Shown: positions 19,999 through 29,207, counted from the first letter of the stretch. The stretch: 64,000 nt of DNA from Symbiodinium natans (GCA_905221605.1 CAJNDS010002269.1:236001-300000); one strand, 5' to 3'. The notes: a model not told the origin generated them from the sequence alone. A program made the numbers and translations.

Positions 19999-20060
19999 CG
20001 CCCCGCCCCACGAAAGGGTGGGGGCTTAGCTCGAAAAGGCTGTTGGCGGTGTCCATCCAC
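19707..20060 (-). CDS. Copia Pol segment between protease and integrase core, other frame
   Basis: The true continuation of Pol between about 20,030 and 19,725 lies in this frame. NPEEIEAHNVSHIPYRAWCS, then HCVRGRGKSF, is the His/Cys (HHCC-like) zinc-binding part that precedes copia integrase cores. The preceding Pro/Gly-rich part is linker. The core resumes one frame over in 16,591-19,998. Confidence 0.8.
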   Translation of the reverse strand: MDGHRQQPFRAKPPPFRGAGRCSPVRPKNSGVQSCVSSGPREPTGPLGPLEGEAPGPVAGGDEAPVPEVSEGRAAKPMRAPALPNPEEIEAHNVSHIPYRAWCSHCVRGRGKSFAPR

Positions 20061-20911
20061 ACCGGAAGGACGTACACACCGTTCTTGAGGAAGATCCTGT
20101 GTTTCTTCCCCGTGGTCGTCTCGAGGTAGCTCACCTTGACACCCAAAAGGACACGATTGCCCCGGGAGGTCACCTGCCCCACCGACAGGAGGGGCTGCGA
20201 GATCGCAGCCACCGAGGCCCGGATCTCCAAGGTCTCATCTCCCATGAGCCAGGCCTTAGTCTCCAGGGTCCCCTCGTTCTCGACCACGTTGCCGTCGGCC
20301 AGGCGGAAGCTGCGGTTCTCGACCACGTTGCCGTCGGCCAGGCGGAAGCTGCGGTAGCCAACGGGCTTCTTGAGCTTCGTGCGGTCACCCAGAAGCTTTC
20401 GAGGAAGGGTGGTGGCGCTGGCCCCAGAGTCCACCACGAAGTCCACGCGGGTCCATCCCGGCGTCGCAGAAGGGGCCGAGCCACCACTAAGGGCAGCCAA
20501 GTGCCCAACCCTTCCTTTCACCCTTTCGGCCTTTTCGGCCTTCCTTCTTTGCTCTCTCTTCCGCTCTTTCCGGTGCTTCTTCTTCTTCTTCGCCTCTGTG
20601 ACCCTTTTCTCCGTAGGGGGTAAGGTCCTGGTCCGCGCCCGGACCTCAGGCAGCTCGGCGTGGGGGTCTTCTTGCAGCAAGGCGTTTCGAGCGTGCCGGG
20701 AGAGAGGAGCAGCGGCCACCTCGTCCTTTAGCGCGCCTTCGGCCAAAGGGAAGACTTGGGTCTTCTTCCCGGACCCAGGTTGGTTGAAGCGAAGAGCCCA
20801 GGTAAGCTGTGCCCCCAGGCTCTCTCTTGTACGCTTCTCCTGGGTGCCCAAGCGGTGCTTAGAAGCACGCCGTCGGGACTTCTCCTTGAGGTAGGCAAGG
20901 CGACCTCCCAT
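19985..20911 (-). CDS. Copia protease region
   Basis: A 308-codon frame carries VDFVVDSGASATTLPRKLL, the D-S-G-A active site of a retroviral-type aspartic protease. Before it lies a Lys/Arg-rich tract (KKKKKHRKERKREQRRK). Thirteen residues RSFRLADGNVVEN occur twice in tandem just after the protease motif, the product of a 39-bp duplication. The N-terminal part joins the 20,859-22,997 frame through a shift near 20,930. Confidence 0.88.
   Translation of the reverse strand: MGGRLAYLKEKSRRRASKHRLGTQEKRTRESLGAQLTWALRFNQPGSGKKTQVFPLAEGALKDEVAAAPLSRHARNALLQEDPHAELPEVRARTRTLPPTEKRVTEAKKKKKHRKERKREQRRKAEKAERVKGRVGHLAALSGGSAPSATPGWTRVDFVVDSGASATTLPRKLLGDRTKLKKPVGYRSFRLADGNVVENRSFRLADGNVVENEGTLETKAWLMGDETLEIRASVAAISQPLLSVGQVTSRGNRVLLGVKVSYLETTTGKKHRIFLKNGVYVLPVWMDTANSLFELSPHPFVGRGDARL
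20277..20354. repeat. Perfect 39-bp tandem duplication in the protease region
   Basis: Two adjacent 39-bp copies, in frame, duplicate 13 residues. The lack of differences points to a very recent event or an assembly artefact. Confidence 0.85.
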
Positions 20912-22997
20912 CTCCGCTTTGTCTCTCTCCTGGCGACTGGAGTAGTTTTCTCTCTCCCCTCTTCGCGTCGCCTTCTGCTCGTCCTTGAGTTCTCAGGACG
21001 ATTTCGAGCTCCTTGAGCTCCGTCTGGATGGCCTCACGCGACGGGTCGTCCTCGGCAAGGTCGTCGAGGGACTTGGTCAGAGCATCCCGTCGGGCCACCC
21101 TAGCGTTGAGCATCTCGCCTAGCAGCACCGAGCGAGAAGCCTTGGTGACGCCATAAGCCGCAGGGGCCCGCGCCGAAGACGGCGCTGAGCCTCCTTGCTG
21201 CTCCCGCCGATGCGGCGGGACGTACTTCCCAGACGCCGTGGCCCTCTCAGGCTCTTCCGGCTCTGGGTTTGCAGTCCGGGACTCAGGCACCGAGCCTTTA
21301 GCCTTCTCACCCTTCTTGGCCCTCTTATGAGGGGGAACGTACTTCTCCACAGAAGGCTGTGGTTCCTCCTGGGGCTCCTGTGGGGGAGTCTTAGGCTCAG
21401 GCACACTGGCGGACCTCCGGCGAGGGAGAGGTGAGCGACCACGACCCTTCTTGGGTGGAGGTCCTTGAGGTTCGGCAGGCCTCGTCGTGCGCGTGTCCAC
21501 TGTACTGGCACTGGCCTCCGGTGCTGCCTTTGACTTGGCCCTAAGCTCCCTCCGGTGCGGCGGGACGTAGAGGCTTCTAGCTTGCTTAGGCAGTGGGCGA
21601 TCCTCCTCCTCAGGTGGCGAAGTGCCTCGAGACTTCTTTGTCTTCTTCGGCAATGGCGGCTCCTCCTCCTCAGATGGGCGAAGTGCCTTGAGACTTCTTC
21701 GTCTTCTTCGGCTTGTTTCGCCCTCTGCCGCCGGTGACTGGGATCGGCTCACGGAACCCGAGGTGCCCGAACCACTGCCGTACCGATGCCCAGGCAGGTC
21801 ACCTTCGGGCTCTACCCTAGCAGGGGTGCCCTTGAACCGGTCCTTCTTTTCTTTCCTGCCCCAGTCACCCCAGGCCTCTTCCGAAGTCTCCTGGGTCGTC
21901 TCCTCGACGACCTCGTCCTCGGCACTCTCGCTCTCGCTTTCTTCACCTTCCGAGTACAAGCTCTCGGGCACGTGTTTGGAGTAGTCGGGCTCCTCGGGAA
22001 GGTAAATCCACGTCGGGTCGGGGCCACAGTGTGCATCGGGGCCCCTTACTTCACGAAGGGGAGCTCGGACGTAGTACCTCTGTCGGGCCTCCCGGTCCCA
22101 AGCGGTCCACTGGTCCTTGTCAGGGTGGCCCGGAGTGCCCAACTTCGACCACAGGTGGGCGTTGAGGCCATCCTCGTTGTACCTTTTCTTTTGGCCCTTG
22201 CAGCCGGGGCAAGGACACCAGTAGGTGGTTTTACCATCCTTGTCCTTTCCCACAGCACACTGCGCAAGCGTCTCCGACCAGGGCTGCGACCACGCCCAGG
22301 ACGAAGGTCCGAAGGCCGCTCGGCAGATCTGCCCCCGCGTCGGTGCAGGTGGGTCCGGTGCTGAATCAGCACTCGGCCCCAGCACGCACAGGTAGCCCAG
22401 ATCGCCGTCTCCAGTGGGCTCCTCGCCCCCTTCTTCCTCCGGCCATTCTTGGCCGTCCGCGCCTTCGCCCTCGAGGGAATGGGCTTTGCCCTTACCAGGC
22501 TTGTTGCCCTTTCCCTTTCCTCCTTTTCCCTTGGACGGCTTGCCGCCTTTGGGGTCTTTCGGCGCTGGCGGCTTCCCAGTTCCACCGTTCTCCTTGGCGT
22601 ACCAACAGTTGCTTTTGCGGTGGCCCTTTCTCTGGCACAGGCGGCACACGATGTCCTTGTCCGGGTTCCCTTGACCTTTGGCACCACCGCCCTTGCCGCC
22701 CTTGCCCTTGCCCTTGAAGGCATCGAGTTCCATCGGCGTAGCGCCGCCGTCGTCCACCTTTGCAGCCTTCTGCTCGGTATACGAGATCACTTCGGCGCGG
22801 GCCTTCGCATACGTGTCCAGCCGAGCAATGTTCATCTCGAGGTGGTCCTCCAAGGTCTCGGGCACCATGCTCAGGAGGATAGTCACCTTCTGAGCATCCT
22901 CGAGGTCCTTGTTGCCTCTCTGAACGTACTCGGCGAGGTCGGCCTCCCACTTGTCGATGGAGGCCCGCAACTGCTCCAAAGTGAAGCGGGGCTGCAC
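20859..22997 (-). CDS. Copia Gag, C-terminal part with zinc knuckle
   Basis: A 712-codon frame. It begins with VQPRFTLEQLRASIDKWEAD, the C-terminal half of the Gag helical domain (UBN2-like), then CRLCQRKGHRKSNC, a C-x2-C-x4-H-x4-C knuckle. Next comes a Gly/Lys-rich stretch, a second candidate zinc finger (CPGCKGQKKRYNEDGLNAHL followed by another His), an acidic region, and three copies of a YVPPHRR-type motif in a Pro/Arg/Ser-rich tail. The long tail is larger than in typical plant copia Gag and resembles a disordered RNA-binding region. Confidence 0.85.
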   Translation of the reverse strand: MQPRFTLEQLRASIDKWEADLAEYVQRGNKDLEDAQKVTILLSMVPETLEDHLEMNIARLDTYAKARAEVISYTEQKAAKVDDGGATPMELDAFKGKGKGGKGGGAKGQGNPDKDIVCRLCQRKGHRKSNCWYAKENGGTGKPPAPKDPKGGKPSKGKGGKGKGNKPGKGKAHSLEGEGADGQEWPEEEGGEEPTGDGDLGYLCVLGPSADSAPDPPAPTRGQICRAAFGPSSWAWSQPWSETLAQCAVGKDKDGKTTYWCPCPGCKGQKKRYNEDGLNAHLWSKLGTPGHPDKDQWTAWDREARQRYYVRAPLREVRGPDAHCGPDPTWIYLPEEPDYSKHVPESLYSEGEESESESAEDEVVEETTQETSEEAWGDWGRKEKKDRFKGTPARVEPEGDLPGHRYGSGSGTSGSVSRSQSPAAEGETSRRRRRSLKALRPSEEEEPPLPKKTKKSRGTSPPEEEDRPLPKQARSLYVPPHRRELRAKSKAAPEASASTVDTRTTRPAEPQGPPPKKGRGRSPLPRRRSASVPEPKTPPQEPQEEPQPSVEKYVPPHKRAKKGEKAKGSVPESRTANPEPEEPERATASGKYVPPHRREQQGGSAPSSARAPAAYGVTKASRSVLLGEMLNARVARRDALTKSLDDLAEDDPSREAIQTELKELEIVLRTQGRAEGDAKRGERKLLQSPGERQSGDGRSPCLPQGEVPTACF

Positions 22998-23620
22998 AAG
23001 GATGCGGCGAAGCGCATGTTGCTCCGAGCATTGTGCGGCTCATATACGTGGCAAAGCCGACGCCACGCATCCAGGCCACACCTCTTCCGGGCATTAAACA
23101 CCACCGTGTAGGGCATCTCGCTCGTCAGCGAAATCAAGGCCACATGCAACTGGCGATCCACATCCACGGCCTCCGGCACCTTGTTCACGTACTCGGTGAG
23201 GGTGGACTCCTGGATCGTCTCGTCGCCCTTGTTGCGTGCCCAGTCCAGGCACTCCTGACCTTTGGTCGGAAACTGGGAGCTGAACCAGCTCTCGAACTTG
23301 TAACTCCAAGCTTTCCAAACCTTTCTCGCATCTTCGTGCGAGCCCTTCAGGATGTCGGGCTTTCCAACGCCCTTTATATCCACCACGGAGGACTTCTTTG
23401 CCATGGCATCGAATGCCCTTACCTGGGCCTCAGCAGTTGCCCTTTGGGTGTTAACCTGCTCCTTCAAAGCGGCCTCCAGCAACTCGAACCTCCTGTTCGA
23501 CTCCTGGCTCATCTGAGCCATCCCTGTCTGCACCTGCTGGAGGATTTGGCCGAAAATCATTTCAGCAGAGCCCTGTGCACCTGGTGCCGAAGTTGGGCTT
23601 CCACCAGGCGAAGCCATCAC
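22883..23620 (-). CDS. Copia Gag, N-terminal part
   Basis: Starts MMASPGGSPTSAPGAQG 290 bp inside the 5' LTR. Heptad-like helices are followed by KSSVVDIKGVGKPDILKG and WKAWSYKFESWF, the usual beginning of copia Gag, through CHVYEPHNARSNMRF. Real Gag similarity then moves one frame to 20,859-22,997 near 22,995, so the last 30 or so codons of this frame are out of register. Confidence 0.88.
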   Translation of the reverse strand: MMASPGGSPTSAPGAQGSAEMIFGQILQQVQTGMAQMSQESNRRFELLEAALKEQVNTQRATAEAQVRAFDAMAKKSSVVDIKGVGKPDILKGSHEDARKVWKAWSYKFESWFSSQFPTKGQECLDWARNKGDETIQESTLTEYVNKVPEAVDVDRQLHVALISLTSEMPYTVVFNARKRCGLDAWRRLCHVYEPHNARSNMRFAASLCSPASLWSSCGPPSTSGRPTSPSTFREATRTSRMLRR

Positions 23621-23892
23621 TTGTTCTTATAGAACTTCGAAAGGCGGTGGAGCACGGACCCTGACTGGCCCTGCAGGAGCTGGCCTATCGCGGCCCAAAG
23701 CCTCTGGAGCCTCCTCCACTTCCAGAGGTGCCTCAAAAGGCGAACCCACCTAGCCCTGGCCCGAGCCGATGCGGCTCTGAGCCTGAGCTGGTGGATTATC
23801 CACACCGATACGCCTCTGTTTCTCCGAGGTTCGGTTGCCACCACCGTCCAGGAGGCACTGGATCCAGCCGCCTCACTTCGGCGGCTCCTGTT

Positions 23893-23909
23893 CCAGCGCT
23901 CCGCTACCA
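23893..23909 (-). promoter_or_regulatory. Primer-binding site
   Basis: TGGTAGCGGAGCGCTGG directly follows the 5' LTR. Its complement ends CTCCGCTACCA. Eukaryotic initiator Met tRNAs have an A1:U72 pair and 3' ends such as CTCTGCTACCA, so initiator tRNA is the likely primer. Confidence 0.75.
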
Positions 23910-24022
23910 TGCAGCGGACTTTTAGGCTCACGGGGCCTTCTCTATGCTAAGCCAAAAGGGCTACGGTGACACAAAGCTACCAAGACACTGAACAGACAAA
24001 ACAAGGCCTCTACTTTCCTACA
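23910..24022 (-). repeat. 5' LTR of the copia element
   Basis: 113 bp, identical to the 3' LTR. The spliced-leader-like motif is at 23,946-23,966, about 57 bp into the LTR in element orientation, where a transcription start (R region) could lie. Confidence 0.93.
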
Positions 24023-24110
24023 TAAACCCTAAACCCTAAACCCTAAACCCTAAACCCTAAACCCTAAACCCTAAACCCTAAACCCTAAACCCTAAACCCT
24101 AAACCCTAAC

Positions 24111-24130
24111 GAGGTACATGGACCCTTAGG
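24111..24130. repeat. Solo terminus of family-4 element
   Basis: GAGGTACATGGACCCTTAGG is identical to the right end of the complete element at 35,767-35,997. No partner end was found nearby. Confidence 0.6.
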
Positions 24131-24222
24131 GATAACTAGGGAGCCGGGAGCCCTTCCTTGTAAACAACCGGAGACCCAGGTGGGATCTTGAAGGCTCAGG
24201 GCCCGCGATTGGGATGGGCTTG

Positions 24223-24447
24223 CTAGGGTTTAGGGTTTAGGGTTTAGGGTTTAGGGTTTAGGGTTTAGGGTTTAGGGTTTAGGGTTTAGGGTTTAGGGTT
24301 TAGGGTTTAGGGTTTGGGGTTTAGGGTTTAGGGTTTAGGGTTTAGGGTTTGGGGTTTAGGGTTTAGGGTTTAGGGTTTAGGGTTTAGGGGTTAGGGGTTA
24401 GGGTTTAGGGTTTAGGGGTTAGGGGTTAGGGTTTAGGGTTTAGGGTT
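24223..24447. repeat. Longest TTTAGGG array with GGTTTAGG and TTAGGGG variants
   Basis: About 30 units on the plus strand. Variants are clustered, with TTTGGGG single units and paired TTAGGGG units repeated as blocks, which shows local unequal exchange or slippage rather than scattered mutation. Confidence 0.9.
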
Positions 24448-24910
24448 TACGGTTTCCAGACCTAACACAGCAGGCGTGGAGACTCGTGGGTAATTGCTTA
24501 TAGCTGTGCCCAGCCCGACAACCCGCCACAGACCTAAACCTTAAACACCCCACAACCCTACATCCTGCAACCCTCAACCCTAAGCCGCAACCCTAAGACC
24601 CGAAACCCTAAACCCTGAACCCTAAGCCGCAACCCTAAACCCTGAACCCTGAGCCGCGACCCCAAGACCCTAAACCCTGAGCCCGACAGGGTAGTCCGGG
24701 CGACCTGCCGCAGCACACAACACCCTGGGTTCGGACAAAAACTGGGGAGCCATTTCCTGCTTTAGTTGGGCTCACCCCCTAAGCCCCTACCCCTAACGTA
24801 GTAAGGGTTTAGGGGTTTAGAGTTCAGGTCTTAGCCCTGAAAAACCCCCATAAACCAAGCGGCCAACATGAAACGGCGGGGGCCGGGGGGGGGGGGGGGT
24901 CGAGTGGCAC

Positions 24911-25038
24911 CCCCCTGATGCCTGTCGAACTGCTGCGCGGTGTGGAATTTTCGGTCGTCCTTGGACCGGTTTGGGTTGTAGGCGTTGATCATCGGGTCCC
25001 CCCAAGCCTTCCTCCCAAGGGACACCCCGTAAAGATCC
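24911..25038 (-). CDS. Putative exon, 42 codons
   Basis: From ATCTAAG| to CAGGGG|GTGCCA. Reads DLYGVSLGRKAWGDPMINAY, then NPNRSKDDRKFHTAQQFDRH. It is one of the longest islands in the right half and its composition is plainly protein-like. Family unknown. Confidence 0.6.
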
Positions 25039-25292
25039 CTTAGATCGATTTAGATTGGAAGAGTCGGAAGCCGCGGAGGTACCCCGGAAGAAAGGAGGCA
25101 TGTAGAGATATCATACTCTTTTAATATTTGAACCCAGAGTGGCCCCAAACCCCAACCCTAAATCCCAAGCCCAAACCCAAATCTACCCAAAACAAGCCTC
25201 GACCCTAAAACTCTAGGATCCTAAAGCCTGGTTTAGGGTTTAGGGTTTAGGGTTAGGGTTTAGGGTTTAGGGTTTAGGGATGCTTCTAGCAC

Positions 25293-25362
25293 CAGACTAT
25301 GGCTTGGCCCAGCAGCTTCTGGATCGATCCTCCACTTCTCCGGCTGGTTGCTTAAGAAGAAC
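25293..25362 (-). CDS. Putative exon
   Basis: From CGCCCAG| to GTCTG|GTGCTA. Reads FFLSNQPEKWRIDPEAAGPS. Confidence 0.5.
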
Positions 25363-25462
25363 CTGGGCGCTTGGCTCTGAGACGGGGACGGAGGGGGGGG
25401 GGGGGGCAGCTTCCACGAGTAGGGCGTAGGGTTTAGGGTTTATAGGGTTTAGGGTTTAGGGT

Positions 25463-25551
25463 GGGATGTTCCCCCCTTCATACTAGCAGTGCTTATAAAT
25501 AGGGTGCTAGAATCCCCAGCAAGAATTGTCAGTAAGGGGGAACATCCCAAG
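25463..25551. mobile_element. Family-2 inverted-repeat element
   Basis: Termini GGGATGTTCCCCCCTTCATA and TAAGGGGGAACATCCC are inverted copies. The interior of about 50 bp is not shared closely with other members, as expected of short non-autonomous elements. Confidence 0.7.
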
Positions 25552-25964
25552 GTTTAGGGTTTTAGGCTTAGGGGGCTTAGGATGCCATTTGTATCAGGAA
25601 TCCTGCGCTGGCCCGAGAACGGGGAATCTAATTGAAAACGAGCCCCCAATGCGTGGCAGGGCTCCTCCTGCGCAGTCACCTAAGCCTTGCATATACACAA
25701 CCCTTGTATCATAGCTAAAATCTAAACCCTAAACCCTAAACCCTAAAATACCTGTTCCACAAGTAACCATAAGGTACTTTTTGTAAAGGGACTCTTGTCC
25801 AAACACAACAACAAGGACCCTACCCCACGCAGGGGGGCTTCGGCAGGTACAAAGGACATGAATTCTAGAAACCCATAAACCCCAAACTACCCACAAACCA
25901 TTGACCCTTCGCCCGAATCCCAAATGCCTGCCCCCCCCTCCCCCCTCAACAAGCCAAAAAAAAA

Positions 25965-26063
25965 GGTAGCCCAGTAACAATAGTATAGTCAGGGCGGTTG
26001 GTTACTTTATCAGGGAACCTAGCAGCAAAAATGAGCGGGCAACAGGGTACTACTGGGGCTACC
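25965..26063. mobile_element. Family-1 introner-like element abutting an exon
   Basis: Ends GGTAGCCCAGTAACAAT and GGTACTACTGGGGCTACC. Interior GGTTGGTTACTTTATCAGGG as in other members. On the minus strand its right terminus begins the intron: the exon at 26,063-26,139 ends CTCCTTG and the element supplies |GTAGCC. Confidence 0.7.
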
Positions 26064-26139
26064 AAGGAGAGGTGCCTGTAGAGTCCTTCTGGATCGGTCG
26101 CAATCACCGGCCCTATGATTTCCTCCACGTCCTCATCGA
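26063..26139 (-). CDS. Putative exon ending at a family-1 element
   Basis: From ACATTTAG| the frame reads DEDVEEIIGPVIATDPEGLY, then RHLSL and the donor |GTAGCC, which lies in the element terminus. Confidence 0.6.
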
Positions 26140-26149
26140 CTAAATGTCG

Positions 26150-27790
26150 GGCTTTTAACGTTTTCGGGCCTTGTACCCTTTAGGGTTTTGGGAACTTTTC
26201 TTGCAGAATGTATGGTCGGGCTTAGGGTGTGTTTGAAGGTTTTTTAAGCTCAAGCAAGCCCTAAACCCTAAGCCCATTTAAGCAGTTTCGGGTTGGGACG
26301 CTTCTTGTGGCGTAAAAGGACTTCGGAAAGCAAAGGCGTGTTTGGGGTTACGGAGGTTACTGAAGGGTTTAGGGTTTCGGAAGGGTTGTTGCGTATGCCG
26401 GGGATCCCTACGCCCTAAACCCTAAACCCTAAACCCTAAAACCTAAAACCTAAACCCTAAACCCTAAACCCTAAACCCTATAAGCACACATCCACACAGG
26501 AACCCCGAACTGCCATCACCCGGGTCGCCTTGAACAGCCCAGTGAACCCAATATCCCTTAATCAAGGAGGATACCTTCAGTTTCTATCAATGTGCTCGGC
26601 ATCTTCCTCAATCCAAGGGTATTGGGTTCCCACAACTCTACATATATATAAATATATACATACATACATACATATAGCATGTGTATACAATATACATATA
26701 TAGAGATAGATATACATATATATATATACATATTTAGATGGTGTATTACAGCAATACAAGCTCCAAGACGAATCCTGCTTTGAATGGGTCCTTCTGCCGA
26801 TGCATGGCATGATGATAAAGTCGCCACGTTTCCCATTTGGGGTTTAGGGCTTCGGGCTCAGGGTAGTTTAGGGTTGGCCTTCTTTACAGGTAGTTGAGTC
26901 GTCAGCAGGGTTCTGAGAACCGCCAAGCAGACCAAGTCAGGCTGCACCTAACTACAATTGCAGCCACCCTACTTCTAAACCACAGCCCTTGCCCCAGAAC
27001 CCTTTGCCAAGAACTCTGTCCTCTGTGTAGACGTTCTCGTGCTCGTAGCACTGCTCAAGAACATCCTGGCATCCGGTGAAGGCACATGCCGGGCTTGCGT
27101 GACTCCACATGTAAACTCATCCAAGTCCTCAACCCGAAACTCTTGTCTCTAACACTGATGGACGTGGTTCTTGGGGTACAGGGTTGGAGAAGGTATGTGC
27201 AGTCTCGTGAAACGCCTCCGTTACGATGTATTGGAAAACAATTGCCACAAGAGCTTTGTCCAAACTTAACCGAGTAATCAGTACCGACGCCGCAGCTAGT
27301 GACGGGCCACAGCGTCAAAAGAATTCGTGCTACCGTCTTGGGGGGGGATATTATAGAATAACTACAGTAGGGACCATAAGGGAATACTCAATACTGTATA
27401 CTACTAGTAATTAGTCCGACCCCTACATTATATTTCTCCTGCCAGGGCTCGGGGTTTGTTGGAGGGGGACAGACCATGCTAGACCATCTTGCCAAAGGTG
27501 TGATCTACATGAAGCTATGCACTAGCCTATTCCTAGTCGCTCCAATAGAGGGACACCCCGTATATGTAAGCTCGCCAGTGTCTACACTCACCCAAAAACT
27601 CCGTTGAAACCTTGAACTTCACATACGTCAAAGACTTGAATACGAAGTAAGCCTCAATCCTCGACTCTACGGCTTTGGGGCCTAAACACCTCTAAACTCT
27701 CAAAGCCAAGTTGAAGCCAACAAAAAAGAACCTAAAGCCCTAGCATCCTAAAGCCTTAAGAGCACTAAGCCCCTAAACCCTAGAGGCATG
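26150..27790. other. Intron-like stretch
   Basis: Holds CCCTAAA at 26,413-26,480, an AT/ATAC run at 26,639-26,733 and a family-3 copy at 27,345-27,445. A Cys-rich minus frame at 27,055-27,318 (CGVGTDYSVKFGQSSCGNC) could be coding but has no clear boundaries. Confidence 0.4.
27345..27445. mobile_element. Family-3 short element
   Basis: Shares TAGGGACCATAAGGGAATAC and AGTCCGACCCCTA with copies at 35,512-35,592, 40,984-41,050 (reversed) and 47,265-47,345. Termini are not well defined. Confidence 0.5.
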
Positions 27791-27827
27791 TTAGGCTCCC
27801 TGCGTCCCCCGAGGAATGGCCTTGAAC

Positions 27828-27869
27828 TTCATGCCATCTCGGCTTTGAAGCGCCTGCGGCCCATGCTTT
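27828..27869 (-). CDS. Possible exon
   Basis: From CACGACAG| to CATGAA|GTTCAA. Reads KAWAAGASKPRWHE. The plus strand is open here too. Confidence 0.33.
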
Positions 27870-28219
27870 CTGTCGTGACTTTGGGATTGAGGGTTTAGAC
27901 TTTGGGATTGAGGTTCTAGGTTTGAGAGTTTAGGGTTGGGGTTTGGGGTTTAGTTTAGCGTTTGACAGTTTTAGAGTTTACGAGGTTAGGGTTGGGGTTT
28001 GGGGCTTAGTTCAGGGTTTAAGAGTTTAGGGTTTAGGCAGATTAAGCCGAGGGTTTCGGCTGAAGGGGGTGACGAGTGGTCGTATGTTACTGCTTCGTGC
28101 TGTTGTATTTCAAACCCTACTGAGCGTATACCTCTTCACAGACCTGCACAGATGTTGCGACACAACAGTTCACGAAGGCTCAGTGAGCCTACTTGTCTTT
28201 TGGGGGCGGAGGGTTAAAT

Positions 28220-29200
28220 CCAAGCTTTTAGTCTAATCTAACGCTTGAGAGTCGTCAGGGCCGGTTATGTGCTACTAGTAGAGTTCAGTGTTCCGGAACA
28301 CTGAAAGCCTACACCCATCCAAGCTTGAGCCAAAACACCTACTTTCTGAATCCCTTAGGCCCTAGTCCGCTCATTTCTCTGCTTTTCAAAGTTGTACAAG
28401 TAAGCACGCCAGAAGCCAAAGGGGAACGTGCCTGATTTTAAGATGCACAAGACGTTTGGATCGCAAGCTTTACGTCGCACACGCGGCTTCCAACTTTATT
28501 GCGAGCTGTGTCTCTCACGACCCATCGAAGACGCGTGCTATGCTGAGTCACAGATTGCCTTCACCACGCAGCACGCCTGCACTTTTGGGTGTCTTCGCGT
28601 GCTTGTATCGGCTTTGGTATTAGGTATCGCTTCGCCTGGCAACTGCACTATGTCCCCCTACAAAGCCTGGCCCGGGGCCTTCAGGACTTCATGATGCCTA
28701 TCGCTCACGTTCGGGCAGTGGGTACTCGGGCAAGACACTTCAGTCTAACATTCGAAGGGATTGCGCGCAGGTCAGACTCCCTAATCCTAACCCCCAGGCC
28801 CCAAGCTCTTCTTGACCATAAACCCCAGGCTGCACACTACAAACTGGTAATCAAAACTGACGCAAGCTTTCTAGCGTCGTTCGGGAACTCCAGGGTATGA
28901 ACTGTATGAACGGCTTAGGGCCATACACCTTACTTGAGCCTCCATCATACCATCAAAAACGAAGAGCAAGACTCCCAACCATGCCCCAAGTCTCTTGTTG
29001 CGAACCCCCCCCCCCCCCTCCCCCCGCTCCCCGAAACACAAGCCAACCCCTGGTAAGGTTTGCTTAGCCAAACCTTAAACCCAAATCCCTAAACCTTGGC
29101 TTAGGGTTGTGGAGGCTCCTTGGTATCGGGATTTGGGCTTAGGGGCTTCAGGGCAACTTCAGGGTCGTAGGGCAGGGGGCTCGGGGCGGGTTTAGGGCTT
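28220..29200. other. Intron-like stretch
   Basis: Plus-strand frame at 28,428-28,694 and minus frame at 28,871-29,071 have no recognisable features. A C-run with single T lies at 29,006-29,026. Confidence 0.35.
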
Positions 29201-29207
29201 AGGGGAC

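Larger units (their letters stand above)
16390..24022 (-). mobile_element. Ty1/copia LTR retrotransposon, full length
   Basis: The 7,633-bp element lies in minus orientation. Direct terminal repeats of 113 bp at 16,390-16,502 and 23,910-24,022 are identical by eye, start TG and end CA. Flanks TAAAC (16,385-16,389) and TAAAC (24,023-24,027) are a 5-bp target duplication, although inside a repeat array this could occur by chance. The internal order is Gag with zinc knuckle, aspartic protease, integrase, RT, RNase H, which is the copia order. The coding sequence is spread over several frames, and the shifts near 22,995, 20,930, 20,030 and 19,725 lie within otherwise continuous protein similarity. 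Identical LTRs mean a recent insertion, so the shifts are recent, programmed, or sequence errors. Confidence 0.95.

Noticed and set aside
21786-22364. 192-codon plus-strand ORF and many others between 16.6 and 23.6 kb
   Set aside because: They are antisense or out-of-frame shadows of the GC-rich copia Gag-Pol.
26558-26836. Tyr/Ile-rich membrane-like ORFs
   Set aside because: They are translations of the AT/ATAC microsatellite at 26,639-26,733; the same holds at 45,084-45,212.
28322-28345. CTTGAGCCAAAA as a relic spliced leader in reverse orientation
   Set aside because: Only 12 bases match the leader complement and the rest differs; no retrocopy is attached.
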